From Trematomus loennbergii (lineage: Eukaryota > Chordata > Actinopteri > Perciformes > Nototheniidae), in NCBI GenBank assembly GCA_012861695.1, contig JAAOOA010001590.1, positions 1 through 64,000 on the forward strand: a DNA stretch of 64,000 nt, given 5' to 3'. This document shows, piece by piece, positions 1 through 10,764 of the stretch. Position 1 is the first letter of the stretch, and every line of letters starts with the position of its first letter. The position numbers and the translations under genes are program-made. The notes under the pieces were generated by a model. That model ran no database searches and had not been told where the DNA came from. It saw only the letters and a list, made by a program, of their open reading frames with translations.

Positions 1-1130
1 GGTAAGAGTCACAAACTGGATCAAATCTGGCACATATATACAGTGGAAGCTTACCTAAAATGGCTTTATAATAATAAAAAAACATTGCTTCATCCTACGC
101 ATACTAAGTGAGGACCATCCAGTTAGGCTTTACAGTGTGCAATGATGAGTCCTATAGGGTGCATTTGATATATATCGCAGTGCAGCATGAGTGGGTCAAG
201 TTTGGCCAAAACAGTGGGACAGGCAAATCTATAGATTGTATCACGTAGTCAAGCTGGGACAGGAATAAGCCAGAGACCAACCTTTAAGGAAGAAGTTGAA
301 AAACAACGTTTAAGTCTGAAAAGGAAGCCAAGAGTGAATTTCCATTTCTTAGTTAGAACTTCAATGTGGTGTTTAAAGTTTAGATTTCTGTCCAACCAAA
401 AGCCCAGATATTTGTATGTATCGACAAACTCAACAGAGACTCCAGCAAGGGTGTCAATGGAGAGGCAAGAGGACGCTGACTTGGGAGCAAAGAGCATTGC
501 TTTGGTTTTCTTACCGTTCAATAGCAGTTTAGAATCAAGAAGCGCATGCTGCAGCGTGATAAAATCAGATTTTAATTGGAAACGGCCATATCCAGAGAAG
601 GAGCACATGAATATAAAATACTAGTGTCATCAGCATACATATGATAGGTAGAAAATTGTATCTGATTACAAATATTGTTTACATATAATAAAAAGAGCAA
701 GGGCCCCAAAACAGAGCCCTGTGGAACTCCCTTCTCCAAGGTGACAGGGTCAGAGACAGTACTACCCAACCTGACGCATTGAGTACGGTCGGTTAGATAA
801 CTCTGAAACCAGCAAATGGCGTTATGACCGAAACGAGACACCAACATAACATTAGACAGAAGATGGAAAACCTTCTCAGATAAGATGGAAAGAACCAACA
901 CCGGTGTGATTTTGGTGACAGTACAACTATCTTGGACAAAGTTATAGGGGGGGTGCCAAATCCGGCAGCACCAACACCTGGTCTGCCACATGTGGAAGCC
1001 CCTCTTTAGTTTCTCACCTGCTGAGCCCAGAGTAAAATGCTTTTTTGCCACAAAACTAGAGGGGGTCAGCAAACACCAGTGTGATTTTTGGTGGGAGTAC
1101 GACCACCCTTGACAAAGTTATAGTGGGGGT
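1..1130 (-). mobile_element. LINE-A copy 1, 5'-truncated non-LTR retrotransposon
   Basis: Minus-strand remains of a reverse transcriptase. Two overlapping frames carry the RT box with a YADD core, the [19 protein letters not shown] motif, and the C-terminal block DTYKYLGFWLDRNLNFKHH. The frame changes near 580, so the copy is dead. The N-terminal finger region and the endonuclease are missing. At its upstream end the RT runs into two diverged direct repeats of about 165 bp (roughly 890-1130) that also flank the other LINE-A copies. The exact clade (L2/CR1-like or another jockey-type group) was not determined. Confidence 0.8.
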
Positions 1131-2484
1131 GCCAAACAGGTAGCTGCACCACCCAGCTGAACATTTTAATATGTGAATGGTCTCTGTAGCTGAAAGTATG
1201 CTGAAGTAGTTAGACGGTGAAATCTGGTTGAAATAATCAATCAATCAACAACTTTATTAATCCGGCAAGGGGCAATTGGTTGTGAGCAGCTTGTGTCATG
1301 TACACAGGCAGGAACTACAGGAAGAAAGCACAATAATAAGATGTGGAAGAATAAAGATTTGAAGAACAATAGTTGAACAGCATTCGCACTAATAAGTGTG
1401 TCGAATAGTAGACTGTGTGTGGCTTCGCCAGTCACACAGAGTTACATTATTGCACATCATGTGAACAACACCTTGTTCTTTTTCCTTTCTTAATTCTGTG
1501 AGCCATGTTCATGCTCAACTCTGACTGCATTTTACACATGTTTGCTCACATGTCTGCACAGCCCTCCACTTTAAATATAATTCACTAGTTTGCCATATAT
1601 TGTCACATATTAATTGTCCTAAGTGTTTTAGTTTTTAGCTTTTAAGGTCTTTTACATTTAAATTTGGTGTAAATACTTCTTTTATTATCTTTATATTTTG
1701 TACCTACTATGGCAACTTGTTTTCTTAGATTGTTTGTGTTCGTACCACCAGACACCAAAGCTAATTCCTTGTATGTGTCAAAGTATCTGGTAATAAACTT
1801 GATTCTGATTGTGATGTACGTCTGCTAGTCCTAAAGCCTCTGCTTTGCACTGGTGGTCTCAGGGGGGGTCAGGGGTCAAATCATGTTCAAACTAAACGTC
1901 TCTTGGATGTTCCTGCTGTTTTTGGTTTCAATAATGGAACAAAAAAACATTTCAGGAAACTTCAATGAAACTGGTTGTTAGAAAACCTGAAGTTTTTAAC
2001 TAAGATGTGAATTTGAGGTTAACTAATGGATAAGTTCATTGATTGATGTGAATAAGAGGGTTTTAATCAGCCACCGTTTAACATTTTAAAGACTTCATTA
2101 GATTGATCTTTGTCATTTTGAATCAGGATCTTTATAATAATGATGAAATAATAACTCCAGAGAGGCCAGAGATGCTCCTGCTGTGAAGCACACCGAGTGG
2201 AGACATGTGGGGAAAAGATAAAGAGCGTTTGTTGTTTTAATTCGGGGAAGCAGAGATCACAATAAGGTTTGTGTATAATGCTGCTTTTACATATAATGTG
2301 TTTTGGACTGGGTTTAATCTCATTAATCCATTAACATATGTATATTTAAGAATAAGAAGTGAATAGTGCTGGGTGGGTTCCTGTCAGCTCTGAGTTCAGT
2401 GGGCTGTGTCAGTCTCTTCCTCTTCAGCAGCTGCAGGTGGTTCCTGCTGTAACAGCTCAGAGTCTCTGCAGTCTGACTGAGGGA
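1131..2484. other. V-A1 3' flank with retroposon tail
   Basis: No gene. It starts with a fish retroposon-type tail (TCAATCAATCAACAACTTTATTAATCC-like, near 1235), then AT-rich sequence repeated almost unchanged downstream of every V-A segment. The tail end lies near 1800 (AATAAACTTGATTCTGATT). The V-A signal follows directly. Confidence 0.7.
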
Positions 2485-2512
2485 GGTTTTTGTACGACGA
2501 CAAATCACTGTG
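2485..2512 (-). other. 12-bp recombination signal of V-A1
   Basis: Read on the minus strand: heptamer CACAGTG (2506-2512), 12-nt spacer, nonamer ACAAAAACC (2485-2493). The heptamer is consensus and the nonamer matches 9/9. Confidence 0.95.
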
Positions 2513-2969
2513 TGAACACGTGCACTGTTTATGTAGTGGTAACTCTGACAGTAATAAACTGCTGCATCTTCAGCCTTCAGTCCAGTGATGGTCATAGAGA
2601 AGTCAGAGCCGCTTCCACTGCCACTAAACCGAGGTTCTGTTCCTGATTCGTGTGCTCAATATTTATCAGGAGCTTTGGAGGCTGTCCAGATTTCTGTTGA
2701 TACCAGGACAACATCACCACTCTACAATTAAACATCTGTGCTGGTTTTACAGGTGAGAGTGACGGTGGATCCTGGAGCAGATGTCTCGACTGCAGGCTGA
2801 GTCACAGTCACCTGACCGCTGCATCCTGCACACAAAAACAGATCATTGATTTCTCAGCAGAAAGAAAGGAGAGGAAAGGCAGCACATGATGTTTGAAATG
2901 TTGCTGAGTGAATGAACCTGTGAAACAGCAGCAGGCCAGCGTCCAGATGAGGATGGTGATGAGAGTCAT
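2513..2969 (-). pseudogene. IgL variable segment V-A1, frameshifted as read
   Basis: Two exons. The leader (2918-2969) encodes MTLITILIWTLACCCF and ends at a GT donor in phase 1. The V exon (2513-2825) follows a TGTGTGCAG acceptor. Framework 1 starts [13 protein letters not shown] and has Cys23 in LTCKTS; framework 3 ends AEDAAVYYC with CDR3 [11 protein letters not shown]. The frame breaks in CDR1 (GTT TAA) and again in CDR2, which is four bases shorter than in unit 4. The product would be the V domain of a kappa-like light chain, joined to J by inversion. Assembly error is a serious alternative to a true pseudogene. Confidence 0.85.
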
Positions 2970-3055
2970 GGTGCTTTCTGCTGACTGACAGATGTGAGTC
3001 CTGCAGTGTTGAACTCACAGGACTATAAACCTTCTCACTGGAGGATCAGCTGACC

Positions 3056-3063
3056 ATGCAAAG
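3056..3063 (-). promoter_or_regulatory. Octamer-like element of V-A1 promoter
   Basis: ATGCAAAG on plus, CTTTGCAT in the V sense, about 87 bp upstream of the leader ATG. It matches the Ig octamer ATTTGCAT at 7/8. Confidence 0.6.
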
Positions 3064-3592
3064 CCTCCTCTCTATGGAAATGATTTCTCTGCTCTCAGCA
3101 CACTGAAGGCAACGTGGGACACGAAACCAGGAGGAAAGCTGTCTGGATTTACACCGTCTATCATCTGAATGGAAGAACATATTTATATCAGGAGTGGAGA
3201 TGAGGATTTGAGTTTGTGTCCACTGTGGTTGGTATGATATGTCTGTTTGTCTGACATTAACATACATACAGAGATTCACTGTAGATAAATAACATGTTTC
3301 AGTTCTGTTTCAAATACATTTGTTAATAACTATTATTTAAAAGCCTCATGTTCATTTAACCGTGTAGAAACTAATATAAAACTGACAAAGTTAGTTGTGT
3401 AGCAGACTGTAATGGTTTCTCTGCCAGGTGTAGAAAAGTGATGAAAAATGACATAAATCATATTAATTCTTCCAGATATGTAATCCATATCTTTAGAAAA
3501 GCTTTGTTAATTTAAAAACTGTATATTTGTCTCTGTTATCAGTGAGATCAGGGAGCTTTCTCAGTGGATACATGCTTGTTGACAGTGCAGGA
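3064..3592. other. V-J spacer, unit 1
   Basis: About 530 bp between the V-A promoter and the J signal. It is almost identical in all six units. A minus-strand open frame (3046-3279) is repeated in each unit but overlaps the promoter and resembles no family I know. No other feature seen. Confidence 0.6.
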
Positions 3593-3631
3593 GGTTTTTG
3601 TACGGCCACTCAATGAGTTTGTATCACTGGT
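3593..3631 (+). other. 23-bp recombination signal of J1, damaged heptamer
   Basis: Nonamer GGTTTTTGT (3593-3601), 23-nt spacer, then CACTGGT where the other units have CACTGTG. One base appears to be missing inside the heptamer, which would impair RAG cleavage if real. Confidence 0.8.
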
Positions 3632-3667
3632 GGACTTTTGGTGGAGGAACCAAACTCATCTTTCACT
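3632..3667 (+). CDS. IgL joining segment J1
   Basis: Encodes [11 protein letters not shown], containing the FGxG J motif, followed by a GTAAGT donor. It leaves one base of the last codon (phase 1), matching the C exon, which starts with two bases. The J end differs from units 2-5 (LIFH versus LIID) and matches unit 6, which also has C1. Confidence 0.9.
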
Positions 3668-5104
3668 GTAAGTACCAGAGATTTGTATTTTCTAACACAA
3701 AACATTACATTTACTTTTGCATCAGAATATGATAAATCAAGACATTATTTTGGATAATATACATTTGTTGATGTTTTTTTACATCTATAAAGCTTGGCTG
3801 AAGAATTGAAAAACATTAAGCAAAGTTAGTTTTATTTAATATTGAAGAAGATGTTACGGTGAATTATATGTACGTTTTACTTTTCTTTTTTAATAAGATA
3901 TAAACACATTTTTAGCTCACAATTGACCAAAGAACAGCTGCTATGTCATCAAATCTAAGTGTGATTTACTTTCAAATTGTAATATATTTGAACATTTAAC
4001 AAGTGTTTCTTATCAAATCTGCTGAGGATCCGTTAAAACTAATTAAAGTGTATTTGTGTACATTCAGAGTCGCTGCAGGGTGCGTTCACAGTCCGTTAGT
4101 TTCAAAGAGTTCAAAGGAAGTGAAACAAACAGATGACAAAGTCTTCAACTGTAGAAGATGTTACATTTAGTTTTTCTTAACAGTCAATTATTGCAGAGAT
4201 TAGTTATTCATTCTGAAACATTGTAAAGCAGAGATAAAGCTTTTCATATAATGATCATTACATTAACACCTTCATTACGTTGCATACTTTCATGTCACTC
4301 TTAAGGAGTTTTGATGAGTGCCAAAGAAGAACATTCATTATTTTAAATGCCAGAATGATATAAAGTATCACCGTTTTATTTTATGAATGAAACCCTCGTG
4401 TTCTCCCATGCCTCAGCTCCTCTTGTGATCACAGCTCATGCTCACAGCTGACCCCCAGTTTCTCTGTCCTGTGCCTTCAATGTATAATTCTTGTTATGAG
4501 AGCTACAGAATAACACTCTAACTCCAAACATCAAGTTTTAACATTTTATTTTATTTATTAAACCCTACTTTCCTTCCTCATTCTGTTTGTTCTGGACTAT
4601 TTGAATGTTTTTAAAATATGTTTTATCGTTTTATGTCCTACATATTTGTATGTTGCATTGTTGGAGGAGCCTTGGGCTTTTCATTGCCTTATCTACATTG
4701 CCTATAAGCAATATGTGCAATATACATATATGCCGTTATTAACTGTGCAATATACACCTGGCTGCTGAATCCTCAGAACTGTTACAGGATGTGTATTTTG
4801 TAAATTGTGCAACTTTTTATTTTATTTTTTATTATATTATAACTTTTTTGTAACTTTAACACTTGTGTATGCATGCTTCTACGTAACTTGAAGCTGTCTT
4901 TGGCTCTTTTCTGCTGTAACAGCGTGAATGTCCCCTCTGTGGGACCACTGAAGGTATTCTGATTCTGGTTCTGATTCACTGCAGCTACTGTGCATATGAC
5001 AATAAAGCCTTTGAATGTTTGAATGTGTCCTGTATGGACTCTGTCTCACAGCGTCTGTCCCTCAGTGGAAGTGAATCTGCTCCTTGTGTCTCTCTCCCCT
5101 GCAG
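3668..5104 (+). other. J-C1 intron, unit 1
   Basis: AT-rich intron of about 1.4 kb. Its right part (about 4640-5030) is a plus-oriented retroposon remnant ending ATGACAATAAAGCCTTTGAA, a typical fish retroposon tail. A pyrimidine-rich tract and CTGCAG acceptor precede the C exon. Confidence 0.7.
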
Positions 5105-5427
5105 CGGGCGCCATGTTCAGGCCCTCCGTCTCTCTGCTGGCCCCCTCCTCCTCTGAGCAGCTCTCTGGGGGCTCGCTCACGCTGGCCTGCCTGCTGACCG
5201 GCTACTCTCCTCAGGGAGCCGTGGTGAGCTGGGAGGTGGACGGCACAGAGGTGACAGAGGGGGTCCTGAGCAGCTCGGAGGACGAGAAGAGCGGACGCTA
5301 CAGCAGCAGCAGCAGCCTGAGCCTGAGCCAGGAGCGCTGGATGTCAGGAGAGCTGTACTCCTGCAGGGTCCTCCATCATGGCCACGGCCAGACCCAGTCC
5401 CTCCGCAGGAGCCGGTGTGAGGGCTAG
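5105..5427 (+). CDS. IgL constant domain type 1 (C1), unit 1
   Basis: A single 323-nt exon starting in phase 1 after CCCTGCAG and ending at TAG 5425-5427. It encodes a C1-set Ig domain of about 107 residues: FRPSVSLLAPSSSEQL at strand A, the first disulfide Cys in LACLLTGYS, the core Trp in VVSWEVDG, the second Cys in LYSCRV, and a C-terminal RSRCEG whose Cys would bond the heavy chain. Fully open. The kappa-like class is inferred from the 12/23 signal arrangement and the ACLLTGYSPQG motif; assignment to a teleost subtype (L1 or L3) is not certain. It differs from the unit 6 copy by an F/L and a D/E change. Confidence 0.93.
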
Positions 5428-5631
5428 AGGGGCCGCTGGAGCCCAGGAGAACACATGCTGCTCTGATCATCAGGAGTTTTAATGTTTGTAGAGGAAAGTG
5501 AAGCTTTGTGTGGCCGAGAACAACACTGCTGTAAAGTGTTGGACAGCAACAACTCAGAGAGTGATGTGTGAAGCTCAGCAGAGATGAGAGTGTGCTTAGT
5601 AACTGTCATGTTGATGATTCAGGATGTTCCT

Positions 5632-5637
5632 AATAAA
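5632..5637 (+). terminator. Poly(A) signal of C1, unit 1
   Basis: AATAAA about 205 nt after the C1 stop codon, conserved in unit 6. Confidence 0.75.
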
Positions 5638-6183
5638 GCTTTCTCTGATAAATAACATGATGAAGTGTTTGGTGTTTTATTTAAAGTAGTAAGACATTAA
5701 AAGGTTTTATAACATACTGCACTTCTATCTGCAGAACAAGATAAAGCTTTGGATATTTATTTTTGAATTGGCAATGAAATTGACGTGGTGGTGAAGGAAA
5801 GTTACTACACTGTTTTATGGTGATTAAGAATTTGATCCTAATGTGAACTTGATTTTGAGTGAGGCAGAAAGTATATGGCTCATAAATAAGATCAGCCTTT
5901 AATCTGAGCTGAGAGTGGATATTTAGATTTTTAAGAATTGATTTCTTCAACTTAATGTGAATATGGAGTTAGTGTTTGGTGAAGTTCCTGTCAGCTCAGT
6001 GTTCAGGGTGACAATAATATAGTTTAAACAGGTGTATTGAAGAGTGTCTGTGAGTGTGTTCAGCTTTATTTGGATTCATGGTGGTTCTGCTTGATGACTC
6101 TTGTGTTCACTGGACCAGTTTCCCTCCTCTCAGTCTCTTCCCCTCTGCAGCTGCAGCAGGACGCTTTACTTCAGACTGAAGGA
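5638..6183. other. C1 to V-B1 spacer
   Basis: No gene seen. The right part is the V-B 3' flank shared by units 1-4, starting near ACAATAATATAGTTTAAAC at about 6010. Confidence 0.6.
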
Positions 6184-6211
6184 GGTTTTTGTACGGCTCT
6201 AAATCACTGTG
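6184..6211 (-). other. 12-bp recombination signal of V-B1
   Basis: Minus strand: CACAGTG (6205-6211), 12-nt spacer, ACAAAAACC (6184-6192). Perfect heptamer and nonamer. Confidence 0.95.
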
Positions 6212-6735
6212 TGAACACGCCACCACCATGATCACCCAGACAATAGTAATCTCCTGCATCACCATCCTTAACGTTACTGATGGTTAAAGTGTACTGAGTA
6301 CCAGTTCTAGTACCACTGAATCTAGGCTCAGTTCCAGAGAACCTAGTTGATGATGAGTATATAAGAAGTTTAGGAGCCTGTCCAGGTTTCTGAAGATACC
6401 AACTGAGATCAGCACCAATATTAGAGCTCCCTGTAGCGCTGATGGTCACAGTCCCTCCAGGACTAACAGACTTGGATGTGTCAGTCTGAGTCAGGAAATT
6501 GTTGGCAGAAGACTCTGAAATGAGAAGTGAAATGTTAGATAACCAACAACATGGAGCAGCAGTTTAAATATAATAGAAAGAGTTATAGACAAAGCACATT
6601 GGATGCAAACATGAAAAGAAAAGACACACATTGTACCACACATACATTACTCCTATCATTTCAGATGATACATTTTCAAAGTCTCTCACCCTGACACAGA
6701 AAGCCCAACATGACAAGCAGAGTTACTGACAACAT
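6212..6735 (-). CDS. IgL variable segment V-B1, open but without Cys23
   Basis: The leader exon (6690-6735) encodes [15 protein letters not shown] with a GTGAG donor. The V exon (6212-6514) follows TTTCAG and is open to the signal. Framework 1 contains [17 protein letters not shown], then [13 protein letters not shown], where family alignment expects Cys directly after TIS; the codon is GCT (Ala). Framework 2 is [17 protein letters not shown]. Framework 3 has [17 protein letters not shown] and ends DAGDYYC, so Cys88 is kept. CDR3 starts LGDHGGGV. The intradomain disulfide cannot form in the standard way. V-B1 lies 3' of C1 and would need an inverting join to the upstream J. Confidence 0.88.
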
Positions 6736-6829
6736 GATCTCCAGTTTTCAGGATGAGTGCAGGAACACGGTTCAGACTCTACGTGACACAAGACCTTAAA
6801 ACTGTGAGGAGCAGTGAAGCATTACAATC

Positions 6830-6837
6830 ATGCAAAT
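6830..6837 (-). promoter_or_regulatory. Octamer of V-B1 promoter
   Basis: ATTTGCAT in the V sense (ATGCAAAT on plus), about 95 bp upstream of the leader ATG. It is a perfect match in the orientation typical of light-chain V promoters. Confidence 0.85.
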
Positions 6838-7213
6838 GACCTTTCACACGTCAAGCAGACACCTGTCCTTGAGAAACAGAGAGAGAGAGGAGGTGGAGGA
6901 AGTAGAGGCTACATCTCCCTGTGGACTCATGGAGAACATGTAGAAACTTCTGTTCCTCAACTCTCTGCTGTTTCTGTCTGTTCAGTTTACCAAAGGCCTC
7001 TGTGCTTAATAACATAAATATAAGAGATATACTTTATTGTCCCAGCAGGCTGCCCTCTGCTGGCTGTCCAGGTTCAAAACAACTTCATATTGATGTGAAT
7101 CAATCTGTTCTCCACCTTGAGCTCTTTTCATGATCCCTTACTTGGTGCAGGGACCTGGAGCTAAACGCTCTCAATCAGCCCCACCGGCCCCCATCACTCT
7201 GTGGGACTCCTAG
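6838..7213. other. Unit 1-specific sequence after V-B1
   Basis: From about 6875 it no longer matches units 2-4. It has a GAGA-rich tract near 6880 but no gene, only a short TTTATTGTCCC retroposon-like motif near 7030. Confidence 0.45.
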
Positions 7214-7640
7214 TCCAGTGGTTCCCAACCTTTTTCAGTCAGGCCCCCAGTGGGTAATTGGAAATATGTTCGAGACCCCCCTAACCCGGTTCCCACCTAG
7301 ATTGGTAGAATTAATTGTATATAGTTGTACAAACATTACATTTTCTCTGCTAATAATAACAAGACAAAAAGATCCAACTATAATTGTATATTTATTATGG
7401 ATTGAACATGAACAAAAGTGCTTGTTTTGGCAGATGATCCTGTGCCACTGTGAAATAATGAGGCCGAATTGAAACAATTACAAATACTGCTTATCGATAC
7501 GGTTCTTTAACAGTATTATTACAGTATAATAATAACAGGTTATTTTTGTTATTTTTTAGGGGAAAAACTAAACAGAATTAACATTGATTTATTTTATGTA
7601 TAGTGTGGATTATGGGCTGCTAGCACACATAACATACCTG
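7214..7640. mobile_element. hAT-type transposon fragment
   Basis: Starts CAGTGGTTCCCAACCTTTTT, a typical hAT (Charlie-like) terminal repeat, followed by GGCCCCCAGTGGG-like sequence. I see no matching right end, so it is probably truncated. No transposase frame. Confidence 0.5.
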
Positions 7641-7933
7641 CAGTGGTGGTAGTAACTAAGTAGATTCACTCAAGTACTGTACTTATATTGAGGTACTTAA
7701 GTATTTCCACTTTTGCTTCTTTGTACTTCTGCTCCTCTACAGTCCAGAGGTAAATGGTGTACTTTTACTCCACTACATTTATTTAACACCTTAGTTACTT
7801 TACAGATCTGGATTAATGATGTGAAATATAATCAACTCTTAAATCAGACTTTAGTTACACCTGTAGTAAATTCACAAGCTGCCTAACGCTGCAGTATACT
7901 ACTTTTACTTGATCTGAGTACTTCTCCCACCTT
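7641..7933. mobile_element. Tol2-like hAT MITE
   Basis: Starts CAGTGGTGGTAGTAACTAAG and continues with many ACTTAAGTA / TACTTTTACTCCACTACA motifs. It ends near ACTTGATCTGAGTACTTC, the rough inverse of the start. This resembles the common fish non-autonomous elements whose ends match Tol2-type hAT transposons. The right terminus is decayed. Confidence 0.6.
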
Positions 7934-9577
7934 ACACGTAATCGGGGCAACAGAACTCCGAGTTAAGGAAGTTTTTTACCAAAACTTAAACGTTGATGAG
8001 TGAGAAACTCTAAAAGATATCAAAAAGCTGAATACAAATGTAATAGCTGAATGTTTTGTGACCGTTTCAAAGTTGGAATGAAGTCTGTAGCTGAAAGTAT
8101 TCTGAAGGAGCAGCATTTAAACACGGTGTAGGTAAAAGAGGATTTGAAGGATACTCCCATTGGGTTACATTGTACAAAAAAAGTTTAAAAAGCGGTATAT
8201 TTTAAAAAGTATAAATGTCAAAAACAAGAAAAGTCATAGCACACATGTCCTGAAGGAGCTGAACATTTTAATATTGTAATGGTCTCTGTAGCTGAAAGTA
8301 TGCTGAAGTAGTTAGACGGTGAAATCTGGTTGAAATAATCAATCAATCAACAACTGTATTAATCCCAAGGGGCAATTGGTTGTGAGCAGCTTGTGTCATG
8401 TACACAGGCAGGAACTACAGGAAGAAAGCACAATAATAAGATGTGGAAGAATAAAGATTTGAAGAACAATAGTTGAACAGCATTCGCACTAATAAGTATG
8501 TTGAATAGTAGACTGTGTGTGGCTTCGCCAGTCACACAGAGTTACATTATTGCACATCATGTGAACAACACCTTGTTCTTTCCTTTCTTAATTCTGTGAG
8601 CCATGTTCATGCTCAACTCTGACTGCATTTTACACATGTTTGCTCACATGTCTGCACAGCCCTCCACTTTAAATATAATTCACTGTAGTTTGCCATATAT
8701 TGTCATATATCATTGTCCTAAGTGTTTTAGTTTTTAGCTTTTAAGGTCTTTTACATTTAATTTGGTGTAAATACTTTTTTATTATCTTTATATTTTGTAC
8801 CTACTATGGCAACTTTTTCTTAGATTGTTTATGTTCGTACCACCAGACACCAAAGCTAATTCCTTGTATGTGTCAAAGTATCTGGTAATAAACTTGATTC
8901 TGATTGTGATGTACGTCTGCTAGTCCTAAAGCCTCTGCTTTGCACTGGTGGTCTCAGGGGGGGTCAGGGGTCAAATCATGTTCAAACTAAACGTCTCTTG
9001 GATGTTCCTGCTGTTTTTGGTTTCAATAATGGAACAAAAAAACATTTCAGGAAACTTCAATGAAACTGGTTGTTAGAAAACCTGAAGTTTTTAACTAAGA
9101 TGTGAATTTGAGGTTAACTAATGGATAAGTTCATTGATTGATGTGAATAAGAGGGTTTTAATCAGCCACCGTTTAACATTTTAAAGACTTCATTAGATTG
9201 ATCTTTGTCATTTTGAATCAGGATCTTTATAATAATGATGAAATAATAACTCCAGAGAGGCCAGAGATGCTCCTGCTGTGAAGCACACCGAGTGGAGACA
9301 TGTGGGGAAAAGATAAAGAGCGTTTGTTGTTTTAATTCGGGGAAGCAGAGATCACAATAAGGTTTGTGTATAATGCTGCTTTTACATATAATGTGTTTTG
9401 GACTGGGTTTAATCTCATTAATCCATTAACATATGTATATTTAAGAAAGAAGTGAATAGTGCTGGGTGGGTTCCTGTCAGCTCTGAGTTCAGTGGGCTGT
9501 GTCAGTCTCTTCCTCTTCAGCAGCTGCAGGTGGTTCCTGCTGTAACAGCTCAGAGTCTCTGCAGTCTGACTGAGGGA
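7934..9577. other. LINE-A upstream tail and V-A2 3' flank
   Basis: No gene. 7960-8330 matches the sequence found upstream of LINE-A in other units (AACGTTGATGAGTGAGAAAC). From 8340 it is the retroposon tail and flank seen 3' of every V-A. Confidence 0.6.
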
Positions 9578-9605
9578 GGTTTTTGTACGACTACAAATCA
9601 CTGTG
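9578..9605 (-). other. 12-bp recombination signal of V-A2
   Basis: CACAGTG (9599-9605), 12-nt spacer, ACAAAAACC (9578-9586) on the minus strand. Confidence 0.95.
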
Positions 9606-10065
9606 TGAACACGTAAGCACTGTTTATGGTGGAACTCTGACAGTAATAAACTGCTGCATCTTCAGCCTTCAGTCCAGTGATGGTCATAGAGAAGTCAGAG
9701 TCGCTTCCACTGCCACTAAACCGAGGTTCTGTTCCTGATTCAAGTTGCTCACATATTTATCAGGAGCTTTGGAGGCTGTCCAGATTTCTGTTGATACCAG
9801 AACATACTACGCCACGCATATAAGTAAACATTGCTGCTGGTTTTACAGGTGAGAGTGACGGTGGATCCTGGAGCAGATGTCTCGACTGCAGGCTGAGTCA
9901 CAGTCACCTGACCGCTGCATCCTGCACACAAAAACAGATCATTGATTTCTCAGCAGAAAGAAAGGAGAGGAAAGGCAGCACATGATGTTTGAAATGTTGC
10001 TGAGTGAATGAACCTGTGAAACAGCAGCAGGCCAGCGTCCAGATGAGGATGGTGATGAGAGTCAT
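9606..10065 (-). pseudogene. IgL variable segment V-A2, frameshift in CDR2
   Basis: Leader exon 10014-10065, V exon 9606-9921. Open from framework 1 through CDR1 ([11 protein letters not shown]) and framework 2 ([16 protein letters not shown]), then ATA AAT ATG TGA instead of the ATA AGA TAT of unit 4. CDR2 is two bases short. Framework 3 and CDR3 ([10 protein letters not shown]) are readable in the shifted frame. One missing base falls in an A run, which fits a homopolymer assembly error. Confidence 0.85.
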
Positions 10066-10151
10066 GGTGCTTTCTGCTGACTGACAGATGTGAGTCCTGC
10101 AGTGTTGAACTCACAGGACTATAAACCTTCTCACTGGAGGATCAGCTGACC

Positions 10152-10159
10152 ATGCAAAG
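10152..10159 (-). promoter_or_regulatory. Octamer-like element of V-A2
   Basis: CTTTGCAT in the V sense, same position and same single mismatch as in V-A1. Confidence 0.6.
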
Positions 10160-10688
10160 CCTCCTCTCTATGGAAATGATTTCTCTGCTCTCAGCACACT
10201 GAAGGCAACGTGGGACACGAAACCAGGAGGAAAGCTGTCTGGATTTACACCGTCTATCATCTGAATGGAAGAACATATTTATATCAGGAGTGGAGATGAG
10301 GATTTGAGTTTGTGTCCACTGTGGTTGGTATGATATGTCTGTTTGTCTGACATTAACATACATACAGAGATTCACTGTAGATAAATAACATGTTTCAGTT
10401 CTGTTTCAAATACATTTGTTAATAACTATTATTTAAAAGCCTCATGTTCATTTAACCGTGTAGAAACTAATATAAAACTGACAAAGTTAGTTGTGTAGCA
10501 GACTGTAATGGTTTCTCTGCCAGGTGTAGAAAAGTGATGAAAAATGACATAAATCATATTAATTCTTCCAGATATGTAATCCATATCTTTAGAAAAGCTT
10601 TGTTAATTTAAAAACTGTATATTTGTCTCTGTTATCAGTGAGATCAGGGAGCTTTCTCAGTGGATACATGCTTGTTGACAGTGCAGGA
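10160..10688. other. V-J spacer, unit 2
   Basis: Almost the same sequence as in unit 1; no gene seen. Confidence 0.6.
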
Positions 10689-10727
10689 GGTTTTTGTACG
10701 GCCACTCAATGAGTTTGTATCACTGTG
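10689..10727 (+). other. 23-bp recombination signal of J2
   Basis: GGTTTTTGT (10689-10697), 23-nt spacer, CACTGTG (10721-10727). Both elements are consensus. Confidence 0.95.
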
Positions 10728-10764
10728 GTACACTTTTGGTGGAGGAACCAAACTCTCATTGACT
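10728..10764 (+). CDS. IgL joining segment J2, one base short
   Basis: Encodes YTFGGGTKL, then CTCTCATTGACT before GTAAGT where units 3 and 5 have CTCATCATTGACT. One base is missing, so the splice phase becomes 0 and would not match C2, which needs phase 1. Either a dead J or a sequence error. Confidence 0.8.

Noticed and set aside
3046..3279. A 77-codon minus-strand open frame with almost the same protein in all six units
   Set aside because: It covers the V-A promoter and V-J spacer, has no recognisable domain, and its conservation is explained by recent duplication, since the surrounding non-coding DNA is equally conserved.
5177..5470. Long minus-strand frame opposite C1 (and 58779-59072)
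   Set aside because: Antisense shadow of the GC-rich C1 exon, low-complexity Ser/Pro/Cys, no family resemblance.
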